Shown here: in pieces, positions 25,811 to 37,428 of the stretch
Layout of the letters: each line of letters begins with the position of its first letter
Position numbering within the stretch: the stretch's first letter is position 1
Source: Edolisoma coerulescens
Taxonomy: Eukaryota > Chordata > Aves > Passeriformes > Campephagidae
Assembly (NCBI GenBank): GCA_013397115.1
Contig: VWZW01001369.1
Location: forward strand, 868,001 to 932,000
DNA: 64,000 bases
Reading direction: 5' to 3'
Translations under genes and position numbers: made by a program
The notes under the pieces: model-generated
What the model saw: the letters and a program-made list of their open reading frames with translations, nothing else
Told to the model about the DNA's origin: nothing
The model's database searches: none

Positions 25811-25963
25811 ATCATAGAATCATTTACGTTGAGTCCAACCATAAGTCTAACACTGCCAAGCCTACCACTAAAAATGTGCCTGAGCACCACATCTACATGT
25901 CTTTTAAATACCTCCAGGGATAGTGAGTCAACCACTTCCCTGGGCGGCCTGAAGACTGGGAAG
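25811..25963 (-). mobile_element. CR1 LINE 3' fragment
   Basis: ATCATAGAATCATTTACGTT opens the minus-oriented CR1 3' end. The minus strand encodes PPREVVDSLSLEVFKRHVDV, the CR1 ORF2 C-terminal block. Confidence 0.85.
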
Positions 25964-28099
25964 TGAGTTACTAAGATGTAGTTTACTAAAGACTTACAAA
26001 GCAGGGAAGAGTCAACATGAAGTCTCAAATTCTGGCTATAAGCATTCAATGGTAGCTTCTAGAGAAATGGCTAGATGTGACACAGAAAACCTGGCTCCTA
26101 CTTGAAACAATCAGTGGGGAAAAATGTGCTTGAATGTTTGGATGTCATGTGTGATTTTTGGAATAGCTTTTGTAGACTGTATGCAAATTTCATATGGTAG
26201 AAGACACTTCTAGGTTTGCTTCTGAGCAATGCTAGAGAGAAAAGTCCCATGTGTGCTTAATGTCCCCAGCTGAATGATGAGCATAAAAGGTCAGTTTGGA
26301 TAGTACGTGATGATCTTGGAATTGGTTTGCCCCTGTAATTTATGTTAGGAATTCAAACCATATTAACTGGTTGAAATGAATGAAGTTATGCTATCTTGCA
26401 CTACCTTCTGTAACAAGTGCATAGAGCTTATGACTTATAAAAAGATTTATTTCATTCATAGAAATGTAAATGCAAATGCATTGAGAGCCATACTTTTCCT
26501 CCTCTGTTAGAAACTGCTTAGATTAACATTGCAGTCCAGCGTCCTGTATTGTAGGGTTTTGGCCCCTGCCATGCATTACCAGTTTGAAACATAATGGCAC
26601 AGATTTCAATCTATATTATACAGGCCACCATGTCCCCAGTTATGTTCACAGTGCTACATTATGTGCAAATAAAAAGGACAACTTTTAAGTTGCAATAATT
26701 GAACGGTAACAACCAGTAAAATACAAAATGTAATATCCCTGTAGCTATTTAATTTGTCTGTTATTTATGTACAGTGTAAAAGTCCAGAAAGGGACAACAG
26801 ATCCATTAGCACCATGTATTTCATATTTTTTTTAGGCATATGTTGTTTTCCTGTTTGTTGTAATACCAGAGCCATTACCAATTACAATTCTCATTCACAT
26901 GGTTCCAGCAATAGGTGGCATCAACAGTCCATGTCCTAGTCAGCTCCTGCAGGCAGACTGGCAGAAATGTTCCTGATGTTGGGTGAAAATATTAACTACC
27001 AAATAACATATTTCAAAACAGATACTAAAAAATGAATTACTCATTTAAAAAATCCAGTCAGACCTATGCAACATAAGGAAAGTAGGATTTAATGAGCTTA
27101 TTAAAGTTATTATAAAAATGTCTGTAAAAGCAAATGCATTTGGAGACCATTTTACATGAGAATCTCACCAGATCAATGGCAAGATTCAAATGTCTATTTT
27201 TAATGTTTTCCTTCCAGTCACACAATTGTGCTGGCCCCAGAGTAAACAATAAAACACATTTACCTGATGTAGTTATCCCACTGGAATAATTTGGGCAAAT
27301 AAAGTTTAGCACATGTCAAGGGCTGCAGGCTTAGGTCAAAAGCATGGAAAATTTCCAGCATCAGAAACAAAAGAAGGTGTTCATGGAATAAAAAATGGGA
27401 AATGTTTTATCGTTTCAAGTAAACAGAGACACACCTAGTCCTGGATAAGATGGAGATTTGAGTCTAAAAACTCTTTTTTTAGACTGTGCCCAAGCCTCGG
27501 GAGATATTTACCTTGTAAAGATCCCTGTAATTCTGCTTGCCCAGTTGTATACATTCAAGACCTGGCAGGAATACACAGTTTCTGTCTGGCTCATATGCCA
27601 AGGTCCCCATTCTGCAGAGTGAAACATAGGCTGCAGGTGCTGAGAGCGAATGGGATGGTAAATACTCTAGTTTTTGTCCCATTTTAATTCTGAGATTAAA
27701 TGAAGGTACACACATGGCTGTGCGAAGCAGAAAGCATTCCTGGGCTCTGTGGTGTAATCATTTTTTTACTTTCTGTGGTCATCTGGAGAAATGATTTATG
27801 ATTGCTTTTGCCTACAAAAGAATTGGGATTGAGAAAATGAAACACTTGGATTTTAAAAGCAGTGAGTCAGAAGAAAGAAATCGTCAAATACAAAAACACT
27901 GAATAGATTAAAATGTAAAATAAATGTTTTCGTTTTCTGTTTTCGAAAACGACAAAATTGCGTTATCTCATACTCCCGAAGTCAAAAAGAAAAGTAAAAA
28001 AAAACCATCTGTAGCAAATGTGAAAACAGAGCTCATGAGTAAAAATTTCATGGCTTTGAGCATATTTACATACATAGACAGGAAATGTCCATTTTTGAT

Positions 28100-28357
28100 C
28101 TACAGTCGGGAAGTTATGCTGGTTTGATTGGCTTGTGTGTTAGCTTCCCAACCACTTCTGATCTTCCTTATCCTCTTCCTAAAACATGGGAGGAGCAATA
28201 TGCATTTACAAAGCAGAACCACAATAGGAAGAAAAACTGCAACCATAAATGAAGGTGGCGTATACCAGATGAATTGGTTAGCATCAACCCACTTATTCCA
28301 AGCAAACACCAGTGCATGAACAGTGCACAGCAGCAGGGCTAAATATCCCATCTTGCT
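28100..28357 (-). CDS. STEAP1: STEAP1 last coding exon (residues 258-342)
   Basis: Acceptor TCTCTTTTCAG precedes 28357, and translation runs SKMGYLALLL to a TAG at 28102-28100. It contains the second heme ligand His271 (CTVHALVFAWNKW), the conserved loop WYTPPSFM, the last membrane helix (VAVFLPIVVLLCKCILLLPC) and a basic cytosolic tail. The C-terminal residues (GWEANTQANQTSITSRL) align with mammalian STEAP1, including a serine/threonine-rich end. I saw no canonical polyadenylation hexamer in the first few hundred bases downstream, so the 3' UTR end is undetermined. Confidence 0.96.
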   Translation of the reverse strand, partial: SKMGYLALLLCTVHALVFAWNKWVDANQFIWYTPPSFMVAVFLPIVVLLCKCILLLPCFRKRIRKIRSGWEANTQANQTSITSRL

Positions 28358-31300
28358 CTGAAAAGAGAGAGAATATAGTAAGCTATTTATTTTTCCCAAC
28401 TTGGCAAAAAAAGTACTCTGTTAAGCAAATATGGAAATCTGGACAGGCCTTGACCAACATGCTCAAGTCAAAGAAAGAAGACCATTGGCTTTAAACTAAA
28501 ATGTAGGAACTATAAGTCAAGACTCCAACTGTACCCCTTTATGCCACCATAAAACAAAATGGATGAGACACATTTTTCAAGTATTGCTATGATACTTAGC
28601 TAAAATACAGAAGAAATTACAGGTTATTCCTGAAATGTGCTCAATACTTAATATCTCAATTTACAGATGCCATCTGTATACTAAATTACTTTAGTTCTGT
28701 GATAAATTATTCTGAGTTCAACAGCAGCTATATTAAGGGATTAATTCATTACTTTTAGAAATTTTAAGCTAAATTAAAATCACAAACTCTAGTAAGTCTA
28801 GTACTATGGCAAAAGCACTGCACAACTACAGGAAACTCAAATTTCATTTCACTTACAGTGATAAATTTGACTAACCTTGGTTAAAAAATTCAGGAGTAAA
28901 GAAAATTTACTAATAATTTTGAGTTTCTTATCACTTAACAATCTTGTACTCATCAGTGAAGCTGAACACTGCCTTTCCAACTGCTGAATGTACAGAACCC
29001 GGTTTTTGAGTAATAAGGTGGTTTTTTTTTTATAAAGTAAGTCCAACACAGAAGTATTACTCTTCTGGCTTTCTTCACCATAGTCTTTCAATACTGAAAG
29101 CAGTCATGCATTTGGAGACTCCCTCCTGACGTGTCCATATTCTCTGTAACCTGTAAACTTATCTTCCAAATGATGGACTTTACAGAGTGTGCAGAATATC
29201 AAATCACTAACTGGTGATTATATACTTCAGATCTGCTTTTAAAATAGAAATCAAATTTTCAAATGCCAGGTACTTAGTAGGTTATTGAATTTTCATATTT
29301 TGGTGTTCGAGGGCCCAATCCAACACTTGCTTAAATCTAGTGTGACCATACTGATGTCAGCAGAACCACCCCTTATTATTGCATATGATATAAGAGAATC
29401 GAGAGCAAACCAGATGCTTGGGTGAAGGAAACAAGCACAGCTGTAGCAAACTCAAAACTGGCTGGGCTTCATTATGCATCTGTTCTAAGATGTCTCTTTC
29501 AGAATACACTTTGTCATTTGGGAACAGCATTGACTGGTTCAATGCCACCTACTCCCAATTCAGCAGGACATGGGGCATTCAGGAAAGATAAGATGCCTAG
29601 AAGATGACTGAAATGTCTTCAGCACCAGAGCTAAGAAGAGGTCTCGAAGGGACCAACTGCTGCTGGTCACAAAGTCAGGAAGAGAAAAAAAAGTAGTATG
29701 GGGTTGTCTTTTATTCCCATTTTATACACTGAACACAACAGCCTGTTCTTCTGAAAAAGAGTAAATGAAAAGAACCTTTCTCGCAAACCAATTAACAAGG
29801 AGTACGGAACAAACTCTTAGATTGGTTTCACTAACTCCTCTGTGTGTGATATTTCTAACTCCTAATGGTCTTAGCTGATAACACACAGTTCTACAAATGG
29901 GACTGATGACGTGCAGTAATGACATTCACGCACACCTGAATGTAGTGGAACTCTCTCCAGGTCAAAGAGTGACTGACAGATGGAATTGATGTTATTGCCA
30001 ACAGGGCCAGCAAAGCAAGTCCCAGAATTCCTAGAGACACATAAATCTCCATTCTCCAAACATCATGTTCAATCCAGGCACTTTCTTTTTTTTGTTTGAC
30101 CTGCCAAAAGAACACCATATTAAAAATTACAGACTGGCACACTTGGCTGTTTGTGTGAAATATAATTTCACTATTTTCACCATAATATTAATGAAATAAG
30201 CAAAGAAATACAGTATTTTGGTTTGTTTGAATATCTTTGAATGTAACTGCTATTTACTTCTGATGACAAAGTCTTTACTAGTATCTGCAGAGCTTTTAGA
30301 GAGAAGAATGTACACTTCATCAGTGTCTTGGCCCAGGAGAGCCTGATTCTGAGGCTGCCTTCACAGCAAGGATAAATCGTGGTTTTGACAATAAAAAAAA
30401 AATCTACCTATGGTTAAATACCATATCAGGGAGATTATAACAACAGGAAATATATTAACAGCACTACTTCAGGGAAGTAATTCAGCAGGCCCTCTTAATA
30501 AAAGTATCCTGCCAGGGTAGTTGTTTAGTTCTGTTTTTTTAAAAAAACACACCTTGGTACATTTGTGATTTTAATAAATTGATGTCAAAGCTTCTCCTGT
30601 TTACAACTACTTGCAACAGCATTTTGATCCTGCTCGTGATCACCATGGCATAGTATGCCCCAAATATGATCACTTCTCCATCTTGAAGATTGGAATCTCA
30701 AGGAAATTTCTAGTAATCCACTGAAGTCAGATTACCAGTAAGGCTGATTTCAGAGTTTTCAACAGGTAGTTTGACTGTTTACAGAAATCTTAAGAATCTA
30801 CGGACATCATCATATTGTGCTTTTAATAAAACTCTAGATTAGACTTTGGGGGCAATGAAAACATACATTTGCAATCTATACCTTATACTGGAATATTCCT
30901 AATACTGCAATACTTATGGTACTCAAGGTGATAGGTGAGCATTAGGAACTCTCTAGTCACAGAGGATGTTGGAGAGCTTTGCAAGTCAACTATTGCCCAT
31001 GAGTCAGAAGCATCATTGAAATTCTATCTTTAAACACGGTAGTGTGTATTGGTGCAATTGTGAGCCATCAGTATTCACTAATTTAGTTTGTGCAAATACA
31101 GAGTACTGTGATTTAGCTCAGCCTTCCTTCACTGCTGGCTGATTCAATTTGCAAAGATGTCTAAAAATGTTGTGTTCAGTGCTCAGTTTTTGTTGATAGA
31201 TTTCACTAGTCCAGAGAAGATTAATCTAAACTAAACTAATAATGTGACAAAGACTTAAATGTTCCTGTGAGATACAATTCTGTGCATTTTACAGACACAA

Positions 31301-32943
31301 AAAAAATCCCAAATGAAGAAAATTACTTATTAACTATACACTGGTACTGTGATGACTCTTGACTATTACATGCTTTGGCAACTAGGTCTTCCTTCATCCC
31401 TTAAGAGTGCTCTCTGGGAATCTAGTTCAAAATCAAACAAAGGCAATGAAAATGGCTTTCCCCCATTCAGATTTGCTTGAATGGCCAAAACAAGGATTTT
31501 CTGAATACAGAAGGGTTGATGTTTGCATGCCCATCGTACCTGCTGGAATGCCCAGTTCAGCAGCTTGTATCTGTATGATCTTCTCATCGGATAGCACAGG
31601 CTATAGCAGGCGTGCAATGTAGCGAAGAAGAAACTGAGAAGTCCAAACTGTTTCCTTGATAACATCCATCTATCCAGCCACTGGGGAAACCTTTTATACT
31701 TGGTGCCAAAGTACAGCTGGAAACCAGCAGCTAATATTCCTGGTGAATACACTAGTGCTAAAAGGGTAATTGAAGTCACTGGCAAAACTTTATTTATGAC
31801 AAGGATTGGAATTTTATAGAAAACGTTTTCCTTTCTGGTTATAAAAGGATATATGACATCTCTCATAGAAGTGTAAATAAATGTTAATAATGAGATCGCA
31901 GATGCTATCTTCATTGGTAAGTGCCACTCAGGGAACAGATCCTGCTTGCAGTGCTGTTCTGAAGAGTGTTCAAACTCACCAAAATGGTGTGCTTGATGTA
32001 AATCAAAAAGTGCAGCTGCTTCTGATGGATTTGCGGCCTGCATATCCACATTCTGGAAGGGACAGAAAGGAAATACAAAGTGAGTTCAAGACACGATTAA
32101 AAACTTCAGTAATGACAGTATTTGCCATCACGACTTTTACAATGTACTGCAGTGAAGCCATATACAAAACATATACCCTATGAAAGATAAGGTACCTTGG
32201 AAACATAACATTTCAAAAAGCATAGTCAGCACTTGAGCAAGGCACTTGTAGCACAGATTTCCTATTCTTCATTATCTGCAGTGATTTTAAAATAGATTTT
32301 AATTTCGGGAAGATAACTACACTTAAAGGAAGGAAAGATGACATTATGTGAAGCATCATTTCAGCTTCTTATTATGTAAGATATAGATTTCAAATGTCAC
32401 ATTTCAGCTATAGACTCAACGATGTAGCCCAAATAATATGCACAAGAAAGGATTAAAGGACTTTTTTCTGGACCTTTTTTGTGTGATATGGAAAACTTCC
32501 TGAATGCAATGTTGCTATCATGAATATTCCTCCAAAGATAAATTTTATATTCCTGTGTAAAAATACCAAATTATTTCTATGGAGTTTTGCTCATCTGGTA
32601 AGATACAATTAGCAGCTACCCTCATGTAGTTTTTAGCTGCCCCAAACTTTGTGTATTTTTTATCATGGACTGTGATTAAATTGAATGAGATGTTCTTTAT
32701 CTTTTTATCTCTTCATGTCAATATTGTGACAACACTTCAGAAATATTCATGATATGCCAGTGTGGTGATGCCACTGTCTCTGGACGAAACGGAATCAAAG
32801 ATTGCAATATTCTATGTGACATATGAGCTGCTTTTTTACAGAAACATTACCAAGTAGTTAAGATTTCCTGTATTTCTTCTTGGCATGATGTTCTGACCTG
32901 CATTCTGATCAATGGCACGATTACCACCTTCCATCTTCTCCAT
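28100..32943 (-). CDS. STEAP1: STEAP1 (six-transmembrane epithelial antigen of prostate 1), complete coding sequence
   Basis: Coding exons 32943-32851, 32052-31540, 30100-29936 and 28357-28100 join in phase 0 to 342 codons plus TAG; the human protein has 339. STEAP1 is a six-helix heme protein of the plasma membrane. It has the ferric-reductase-like membrane domain but lacks the N-terminal NADPH-binding domain of its paralogues, and is known to form heterotrimers with them to receive electrons. The two heme-ligand histidines are intact: His178 (FFFATLHACYSLC) and His271 (CTVHALVFAW). The conserved stretches YKIPILVINKVLP, GTKYKRFP, PMRRSYRYKLLNWA, AWIEHDVWRMEIYVSLGI and YTPPSFM are all present. 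The N-terminal ~60 residues are poorly conserved relative to mammals. No frameshifts or premature stops were seen. Confidence 0.97.
28358..29935 (-). other. STEAP1: STEAP1 last intron
   Basis: GT...AG intron of 1578 bases; no repeats recognised. Confidence 0.9.
29936..30100 (-). CDS. STEAP1: STEAP1 third coding exon (165 bp, residues 203-257)
   Basis: The exon is 165 bp with acceptor TTTTGGCAG before 30100 and donor CAG|GTGTGC after 29936. It encodes VKQKKESAWIEHDVWRMEIY, a hydrophobic helix, TSIPSV and SLTWREFHYIQ. Size, phase and sequence match the third STEAP2 coding exon at 4470-4634. The lysine codons near its 5' end form a run of eight A residues on the coding strand, which is prone to sequencing error, but the frame is intact. 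Confidence 0.96.
30101..31539 (-). other. STEAP1: STEAP1 intron between coding exons 2 and 3
   Basis: GT...AG intron of 1439 bases; nothing else recognised. Confidence 0.9.
31540..32052 (-). CDS. STEAP1: STEAP1 second coding exon (membrane domain, residues 32-202)
   Basis: The exon is 513 bp, 171 codons. Acceptor CCCTTCCAG precedes 32052 and donor CAG|GTACGA follows 31540. It opens with NVDMQAANPS, then LFPEWHLPMKIA leads into the first membrane helix. IPILVINKVLP, FGTKYKRFPQWLDRWM and FGLLSFFFATLHACYS follow, the last holding heme ligand His178. It corresponds to the 528-bp exon of STEAP2, less the NADPH-domain part and with a STEAP1-specific N-terminal segment instead. Confidence 0.97.
32053..32850 (-). 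other. STEAP1: STEAP1 intron between coding exons 1 and 2
   Basis: GT...AG intron of 798 bases; nothing else recognised. Confidence 0.8.
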
Positions 32944-32956
32944 TGTGGAAAACTCC
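32851..32956 (-). CDS. STEAP1: STEAP1 first coding exon (residues 1-31)
   Basis: The acceptor TGTTTGTTTTGCAG ends at 32957 and the donor TTG|GTAATG is at 32851/32850. The ATG at 32943-32941 follows 13 bases of 5' UTR; its context is CACAATGGAG. It encodes 31 residues beginning MEKMEGGNRA, a hydrophilic cytosolic tail with little similarity to the mammalian N-terminus. The frame remains open upstream through the intron, but the strong acceptor argues that this upstream part is not translated. A second Met at residue 4 could also start. The exon assignment rests on in-phase joining with the next exon rather than on conservation. Confidence 0.8.
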
Positions 32957-35900
32957 CTGCAAAACAAACACAGGATGAAAAACAGGTTTTGAAATGCCAT
33001 ACTGGAACTTTGAGGCCTATTTTCCCTCGAATTGTTTTCTTTCTTGTCCTCCATACATTTGCTGGAGAAGGTACAGTCAACTAGGGAAAGGAAAGTCTGT
33101 CCTCTGGGAACGGAAAAGCTCAGCTTATTTCCTGGGTAAAGCAGAGAATAAGAGAGAGCATAAATCAACGAAACAAAATCACTGATGAAAAATAATATTT
33201 AAGCCTAATATCCCTGTCACCAGTGAAATAAATGCATTAATTCAAGTTTTTAAATGACAACAAATTAGTTTGAAACAGCTTACAGAAATAACATATAAAA
33301 TGTTATGAAGATGGATTTTATTAAGTTCATGAGACTTGTTGATGCAAGAAGCCCATGGAAATATGTTGCTGATATATTTTAGGGTTTAGGATTGGTCTAC
33401 CTGACTTTCACTCTGGGGCTTTAGAGGTATATTCTTCCTTCAAGATTGTCAAGAAACTGGAGATTCCCTCATGCTGTTCCAAGGTATTTTGGCAATATTC
33501 ATCACCACAAGTACCAGCAGAAACGGTTCTAAGCTATTAGGGACAACAAAAAATCAGATGCCACAAAAAAAAAGCAAGAGAATTGATAAACTGCAAGAGA
33601 TGTTTCTGAAAACCCCAGGGTAGCAGGAAAGACAGTATTTTGAAGAGTGTAAAATAACTAAAGGGACTGCAAGGACCTTGCAACAAGGACTTCCCAGGTA
33701 TGCGTCACACTGTTGCACACTGCAGGAGGAGAGGCACTGGCACCACACTGGAAGCTGAGACTGCCATACCACAGGGTGACTTTCTGTGGCAGCCTTTAAG
33801 AAAATTACTAGGTGGCTCTTCCATGTAGTTTCCTACTGAACAACTGAATTACTGTGTATTAAACTGTTTTTCTAACTACTGATTCTTTTATATCTATAAA
33901 CCTTTGGGGAAATTATATGGAGAAATCAGACTTTGACAATTTTCCTTCACTGTGTCTGGTTCCTTCAGTGGATGAATCCTACAGTCTTTTACTGTCTGCT
34001 ATGAGAGTTTGCTCTCTGCCAGGCCACCAGGCACCTGAAGCTGAAGTATTCTTTTTTGAAGTGCTCTTTTCCTTAGTATTTATCTTTGGATTTTTCCCTC
34101 CTGGTAGTGAGCTCTCCCTTTGAGCATAACCTTTCAGAAAAGTGTTGCAGAGTAGGGTCAACAAGAGTTCTGTCTGAAGGTCAGGCTGTTAACCCTTTCC
34201 TACACCAGCTAATGATGCAGGAAAAGGTTATCCTTTGTATATCCTGCACACAAGAAAGCATGGACTGATGAAGGCACATTTCTGTTTTTCCCCCTACTCC
34301 TAGGGCTAGTCCTGGTGATTTTATCAAAAGTTTTGGGGTATCACATATCTTCATAAAACCTCAGACTTTAGAATTTCTACTTCTACATGTTTCAATATAC
34401 ATAATTTCTAGCTGTTACAATTCAAAGAATAGTTTACAGATAGAATTTAGTATGGTGAATTTACCTGGAAAAAACCCAATAACAAATACTCCACATCTAT
34501 TTCTAAGGAACTAATAATATGAAGGGCATTCACTGTTATTGAGGCCTACCTTCTGGCTACCACTGCCTTAGAGGCCCAAAAGCATAATTTAGATTGGGAA
34601 GCTCTGTATGGAAAAGCCCGACTCACCCAGTTCTCATGCTGCTATCACGCTTCATTCAGAAAATTTAGAGACAAAGAGTCCAGTATTAGTTTCTAGTAAA
34701 GTTTTATATTGGTGAGGATGGAATAAATCACATCATGATGTGAAAAAAGCAACCCATGAGCTAGAATGCCAGCTGCTGGTCTTAAAAGCTGCCTTACTGG
34801 TTCTTTTGGGATACAATGTTTAATACAATGTTAAATACAGTGTTAAAGGTTTATGCAGCAGAAAACAAGACAGAAAGAAATAAGAAAGTGTGTGCGAATG
34901 AATGCAGGTGTTCTTCCAGAGAACTATGGGTTTCAGCCATGCGACTGCATGCAAGGAAACTCAAGTCTCATGGCATTATATTCCACTTGGCTTCTGATAC
35001 CAGTTAACACGAAATTATTTCCCACTAACAAAGCACAGCAATAGCTTTTGAAAACCCTAAAAAAAGAGCACTTACAATTCACTAATCAGTGCCTTATAAA
35101 TTGCCAGGAAGAAGTCATTTAGACTATGTGTCCTTTTGGAACACATCTGAAGAAAAATTAGGAGTCCTGCAGGAGACAGTCATCTAACTCACAACTGTTA
35201 TGAAAGAAAACAGTTATATTAATGTCCATCCTCAGTGCACACCCCTTCTGCTCTGGGAGGCAGCTGTCAACGAGGGTGGAGGGCGTCCCGCTGCAGAAAG
35301 CCAAGTTTCCAGTGTTGTGAGTACGGTATTGAATTCTGTACCGAGAAAGCACGTTCATTGTAAAGCTGAACCATCAGGGATCCACACGTTTACCCCGGGA
35401 AAACATCATCCCAAGTCATTGAGAGGTTTTCCTGAGTAAGGGGTTTCAGGGCTGGCTCCACGAAAAAAGAAAAATGGGTAAAATAAACAAGCAATGATAA
35501 TAAGGAGGAGGTGATGGAAGAGGCACGGGATAGCGCCTGTACCTCTCTCTTGGCACTCTCGGAAAATGACAGCATGAAAGTGCTGGGCATAAGTGTCTCG
35601 CTTTCCAAGCGCCCGGTGCATCGTGCAGGACGCTGTAAACACTCGGCACGCGAGTTCGTAACTTTCCCTGCTCTTCAAAAATTCTGCTGAGCTCGATGGA
35701 AAACCGAATGAAAGCCCGGAGGGGTGGGAGCCGGAGAGCGTCGCTCGGCGTTCCTCCTCAGCCAGAACAAGCCCGGGGCACTCCCCCTCAGGGAGCCCGA
35801 GCTCGCCGGGGGTTCCCGGCCCGNGGGGGGCCCGGCCGCAGCCTCCACCTCCCCTCCCGGCCCCGCCTTCCGCGCCCATCCCGCTCCCCTCCGCCCGGCG

Positions 35901-36047
35901 GGTGCGAGCCGCAGTGCCGTGCCCCGTCCCGAGCAGCGGAGGGCGGCGGGACGGCGCGGCCTCGGGGAATCCCCTCCGACACGGCCGGCCCGAAGAGCCC
36001 CGGCCGTGGGTCTGCGGGGCGCTCGGCCGGACAAAGGGCGCGCTCAC
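32957..36047 (-). other. STEAP1: Probable STEAP1 intron 1
   Basis: Between the acceptor at 32957 and the candidate donor at 36047. Unique AT-rich sequence rising into the CpG island from about 35690. No other gene seen. Confidence 0.5.
35825..35878. repeat. 54-bp repeat, copy 1, directly after single N
   Basis: Starts at the base after the N at 35824 and is identical to 36562-36615. See the finding on contig order. Confidence 0.9.
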
Positions 36048-36174
36048 CTGCTCCCTCCCCGGCCGGCCGCAGGGAGGAGGAGGAAGGGGCGCCGAGGTGC
36101 GCTCCCCCCCGGCGCCCCTCGCCTCCGCCAGCCGGACTGCTGCCGGCAGCCCCGCCGCTTGTGGCGGGGGGGGC
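36048..36174 (-). other. STEAP1: Candidate noncoding first exon of STEAP1 (5' end in gap)
   Basis: The minus strand reads GGGAGGGAGCAG|GTGAGCGCG, a strong donor with the exon edge at 36048, pointing at the acceptor before 32956. This would give an intron of about 3.1 kb. The transcription start would lie in or beyond the N run. Inference from splice-signal quality and position only. Confidence 0.45.
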
Positions 36175-36407
36175 NNNNNNNNNNNNNNNNNNNNNNNNNN
36201 NNNNNNNNNNNNNNNNNNNNNNNNNNNNNNNNNNNNNNNNNNNNNNNNNNNNNNNNNNNNNNNNNNNNNNNNNNNNNNNNNNNNNNNNNNNNNNNNNNNN
36301 NNNNNNNNNNNNNNNNNNNNNNNNNNNNNNNNNNNNNNNNNNNNNNNNNNNNNNNNNNNNNNNNNNNNNNNNNNNNNNNNNNNNNNNNNNNNNNNNNNNN
36401 NNNNNNN
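36175..36407. other. Assembly gap (233 N)
   Basis: A run of unknown bases inside the STEAP1 CpG island. The flanks are homopolymeric G and CCG repeats, typical of sequence lost by short-read methods. Confidence 0.99.
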
Positions 36408-36561
36408 CCGCCGCAGGTCCCGCCACAGGGGGCGGTGGCAGCGGCGGCCCCGGCTCGGCTCCCTCCGCGGGGGCAGCGCCCGGCGGCGAGGATCGGAGGG
36501 GAAGGCACCCTCGGATCAGCAGCGGAGCGCCTGCCGGACTCCGAGGAGATGAGAGGCGGGA

Positions 36562-36615
36562 GGGGGGCCCGGCCGCAGCCTCCACCTCCCCTCCCGGCCC
36601 CGCCTTCCGCGCCCA
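36562..36615. repeat. 54-bp repeat, copy 2, directly before single N
   Basis: Ends at the base before the N at 36616 and is identical to 35825-35878. Both copies touch contig joins, which points to assembly rather than biology. Confidence 0.9.
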
Positions 36616-37428
36616 NGTGGCGGGGTGCGCTGTGGGCTCACAGGACACTCCGGGGGCTGCTCCTGGCCCGCCACTGGCCCGCGGCCCTTCGGATCCCGGG
36701 AGCCCTTCTCCTCTCCTTTCAGTCCGTTCTCCCTTCCCTGCCAGTTCCTCCAAATGTGTCACTCTCCTAGCCTGACAAAATGCTCTGTTAATCCCTGCTT
36801 CCCATATGAGCAATCCTCACTTAATTTTTTTTTTCCTAAAATACCATGATCCTGTACGTTTGGTTATTTTTTTTAACCTGTGCTGGCGATTTTGAGAAGG
36901 CAGCTGTCTCCTGAAATTTTAGTCACACAGAAGTGTGAACTATCATTATCTTGTGAAATCTCTGTTTTAGTGGATATTTTGATATCTTGTGACTTACTGA
37001 CGTTGAAGAACCCATGGCCAGTTCGTCTCAGAAATGTTTTCATACAGAGCTCATTGTGTCCTCCTGATGATATCTTCACATAAATGATGCCAAGTTCCAT
37101 GTCTTTGTATGTTGGGAGGGGAGCATATTTTTTTTCTCCTTTTCAATAGATGTTAAATGGACATAGACTCCAGCTGAGTGCCACATCTGGAAGAAAAGAG
37201 GAGATTGCCTTAGAAGGAATAGAAGACAGAATAATTGTATCTTCTGTGTTAAAACCTTAAATTAAAAAAAAAATTTAGTTACCTTTATTAGCATGTTTCT
37301 CTGTGCTTTGGATAAAGGCTATTTCCCACGTGTTTTCCATTAGTTACTTTTTTTGCAAGGGATGTTAACTTGGATATGCTCTCACTGTGCAAGTGCCGTT
37401 TGATTTCCTTCCCTACTCCTTTTTTTTT

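Larger units (their letters stand above)
20946..28099. other. STEAP1-STEAP2 intergenic, distal part and STEAP1 3' flank
   Basis: AT-rich DNA with one CR1 fragment at 25.8 kb and a possible LTR fragment at 21.65 kb. The STEAP1 3' UTR must occupy the right end, but its end is not marked by a clear hexamer close to the stop codon. Confidence 0.55.
35690..36680 (-). promoter_or_regulatory. STEAP1: CpG island with assembly gap, probable STEAP1 promoter
   Basis: About 1 kb of extremely GC-rich, CpG-dense sequence stands out from the AT-rich surroundings, 2.7 kb upstream of the first STEAP1 coding exon. It includes a 233-base N run and single Ns at 35824 and 36616. It is the only such island upstream of STEAP1 in the window. 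It could be bidirectional and also drive an unrecognised plus-strand noncoding RNA. The long apparent reading frames here are GC-rich artefacts crossing the N run. Confidence 0.65.

Noticed and set aside
35696..36813. Several 200-359 codon frames on both strands over the STEAP1 island
   Set aside because: They cross 233 unknown bases and very GC-rich DNA where stop codons are rare; no homology or splice structure.
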